A DNA stretch of 64,000 nucleotides. Origin: Bacillus benzoevorans (GTDB lineage Bacteria > Bacillota > Bacilli > Bacillales > Cytobacillaceae). The notes under the pieces were generated by a model, which worked only from the letters and a program-made list of their open reading frames with translations, did no database searches and was not told the origin of the DNA. Shown here piece by piece: positions 62,847 through 64,000 of the stretch (the first letter of the stretch is position 1; each line of letters opens with the position of its first letter). A program made the translations under genes and the position numbers. Where the stretch lies: the NCBI RefSeq assembly GCF_014207535.1, contig NZ_JACHGK010000016.1, positions 17,441 through 81,440 on the forward strand, written 5' to 3'.

Positions 62847-63083
62847 ATGGTTTTTATCTCTCCCATGGTAATCAATGTCCTTGGATTTAAAATTAATACA
62901 ATCGATAATGGAGCGGTAGCGAATATGGGTTCACTTCAATTAATTGATCAATTTATCTCCTATAAACGAAATCAGTCCGTTGGGGAACAAAACGGAGATC
63001 TTTCCCCGATCAATTTTCCAATAGCTGCTATATTCGACCCAGACGGAGCAGACAGTAATACGATAAAAAATAGTGTGGTGTGA
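62847..63083 (+). CDS. GerPA/GerPF-type spore germination protein (4 of 4)
   Basis: 78 residues: INVLGFKINTIDNGAVANMGSLQLIDQFISYKRNQSVGEQNGDLSP...DPDGADSNTIKN. AAGGAGGGTTTATCAT precedes the ATG. Ends the tandem array. A strong terminator follows. Confidence 0.75.
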   Translation: MVFISPMVINVLGFKINTIDNGAVANMGSLQLIDQFISYKRNQSVGEQNGDLSPINFPIAAIFDPDGADSNTIKNSVV

Positions 63084-63165
63084 TTGATCCATTTAAAGCC
63101 AAAACACACCAAGGAATTCTTTAACGGATTCACTTTAAAGGTGCAAATCAGTAAATCGCAAAGCA

Positions 63166-63207
63166 AATAGGGTGAGAAAACCGCTGGTTTTCTCACCCTA
63201 TTTTTTA
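63166..63207 (+). terminator. Terminator of the GerP-type array
   Basis: AAATAGGGTGAGAAAACC, GCT, GGTTTTCTCACCCTATTT, then TTT; a perfect 18-bp stem. Confidence 0.9.
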
Positions 63208-63257
63208 TGGCTGTTTCAAATTATTCAAACCCTTGGATTTGGCATTATTTAGAGGCA

Positions 63258-63331
63258 TTAATCGGAATATCTCCGCTTATATCAGCTTATCAAGCCTCAA
63301 AATTTACATTAGCCGGAAATTCTCCGCTTAT
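63258..63331. repeat. Two copies of a short intergenic repeat
   Basis: TTAATCGGAATATCTCCGC (63258) and TTAGCCGGAAATTCTCCGC (63309) with CTTAT after each, spaced 51 bp. Such GGAA-TTCTCCGCTTAT units are often dispersed in Bacillaceae intergenic DNA. The rest of 63208-63456 shows no credible gene. Confidence 0.5.
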
Positions 63332-63456
63332 GAATTCTCATACCTATCCCTTTGTGAATCACCACGCTTTTTCGTATGTTGTTTAACTTATTTTTGTACC
63401 CCAAAAGAGAACCCGCTAGGAATTCTTGATGAGGTTTTATTCTTGTATTGTCAAAA

Positions 63457-63486
63457 AAAGCTAACCTTAATATTAGGTTAGCTTCA
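63457..63486 (-). terminator. Terminator of tRNA-Gly
   Basis: On the minus strand AAGCTAACCT, short loop, AGGTTAGCTT, then TTTTTGAC; 21 nt after the tRNA 3' end. Confidence 0.8.
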
Positions 63487-63506
63487 TTTTATATTGTTAG
63501 AAATAG

Positions 63507-63578
63507 AGCGGAAGACGGGGTTCGAACCCGCGACCCTCACCTTGGCAAGGTGATGTTCTACCACTGAACTACTTCCGC
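63507..63578 (-). tRNA. tRNA-Gly (anticodon GCC)
   Basis: On the minus strand the acceptor stem GCGGAAG/CTTCCGC closes a cloverleaf. The D-arm is TTCAGTGGTAGAA, the anticodon arm CACCTTGCCAAGGTG with anticodon GCC, and the T-arm GCGGGTTCGAACCCCGT; discriminator T. CCA is not encoded. Its 5' 17 bases are part of the tandem repeat upstream. Confidence 0.95.
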
Positions 63579-64000
63579 ATTGTTAATTAATTATTGTTCT
63601 TTGAATAAAGTGCAGAACGAAAATTTAGTTTCTTTGTGCTTTAAAAGCCTTCATGGCTTTTATCGCAAATCGCGTCTCTTCGAGACATGCGATTCACTGA
63701 ACTACTTCCGCATTGTTAATTAATTATTGTTCTTTGAATAAAGTGCAGAACGAAAATTTAGTTTCTTTGTGCTTTAAAAGCCTTCATGGCTTTTATCGCA
63801 AATCGCGTCTCTTCGAGACATGCGATTCACTGAACTACTTCCGCATTGTTAATTAATTATTGTTCTTTGAATAAAGTGCAGAACCAAAATTTAGTTTCTT
63901 TGTGCTTTAAAAGCCTTCATGGCTTTTATCGCAAATCGCGTCTCTTCGAGACATGCGATTCACTGAACTACTTCCGCATTGTTAATTAATTATTGTTCTT
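63562..64000. repeat. 133-bp tandem repeat containing the 5' end of the tRNA gene
   Basis: Units begin with CACTGAACTACTTCCGC at 63562, 63695, 63828 and 63961: three full units and the start of a fourth at the window edge. Each holds the first 17 tRNA bases, the tRNA upstream region, AAAAGCC/GGCTTTT and AATCGC...GCGATT hairpins. Units are almost identical; the third has C for G in AGAACC. Either a real array or an assembly artefact. Confidence 0.85.

Noticed and set aside
63233..63481. Plus-strand 82-aa frame before the tRNA
   Set aside because: It runs through intergenic repeats and the tRNA terminator and has no ribosome binding site.
63562..64000. CRISPR array (regular repeats at the right end)
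   Set aside because: The whole 133-bp unit is repeated with no variable spacers, and it contains tRNA sequence; it is a plain tandem duplication.

Overview
The window looks like the chromosome of a low-GC, spore-forming Bacillaceae (Bacillus/Neobacillus-like). Signs of this are AT-rich sequence, strong AGGAGG-type ribosome binding sites, frequent GTG/TTG starts, a YtrA-type GntR/ABC operon, a CotM/Hsp20-like protein, a tandem set of GerPA/GerPF-type spore germination genes, and rlmCD (yefA) with a tRNA-Gly beyond it. I ran no searches; all calls come from reading the sequence and from family knowledge.

Left flank (1-10.85 kb). A truncated MFS transporter and an aryl-sulfate sulfotransferase / thioredoxin / thioredoxin reductase operon are on the minus strand, with a Crp-like remnant behind them. 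A self-regulated GntR-ABC-permease operon follows, whose operator overlaps its own -10 box. Then come a serine beta-lactamase-like membrane protein and a GloB-type metallo-beta-lactamase hydrolase.

Mobile element (about 10.86-58.53 kb, 47.7 kb). The central observation is that nearly all of the middle is one integrative element inserted into the 3' end of rlmCD. The displaced end of rlmCD (HVEYVAQIILK-stop) remains at 10.83-10.86 kb. The same ten bases, ACTCCACATG, occur there and at rlmCD codons His-Val-Glu at 58.52-58.53 kb. Joining the two element ends gives an attP with perfect 11-bp inverted arms around ATGC, as expected for a large serine integrase. The 514-aa serine recombinase lies beside the right end. 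A catalytically dead, truncated recombinase paralogue lies just upstream of it.

Cargo. (a) 10.97-19.1 kb: an SF2 helicase with a C-terminal nuclease-like domain, a PD-(D/E)xK protein with a SEC-C tail, and a second PD-(D/E)xK protein, with a tandem-HTH regulator divergent from the last; I do not recognise this set as a named system. (b) 20.3-22.0 kb: a zinc-finger/nuclease/HTH/NUMOD1-like protein. (c) 22.2-29.9 kb: replication-type genes (two XRE repressors, two DUF3987 proteins, a replication-relaxation protein) with iteron-like repeats. (d) 30-34.2 kb: small accessory genes, several decayed. (e) 34.6-36.0 kb: a type II Thoeris pair (macro-domain ThsA, TIR ThsB). (f) 36.4-38.5 kb: an unrecognised two-gene unit with a duplicated HEPN-like protein. 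(g) 40.1-54.3 kb: a BREX locus brxA-brxB-brxC-pglX-pglZ followed, after a terminator, by an SNF2-type helicase in the place where type 1 BREX has brxL.

Right flank (58.5-64 kb). rlmCD, a coiled-coil GerPC-like protein, an Hsp20 protein, four GerPA/PF-type genes, tRNA-Gly(GCC), and a 133-bp tandem repeat that copies the 5' end of the tRNA and runs off the window.

Taken together, the element pairs its own integration and replication genes with at least two known anti-phage systems and two or three candidate ones. It is a mobile defence island in rlmCD, next to which Bacillus subtilis also carries a recombinase and DNA-modification genes (from memory).
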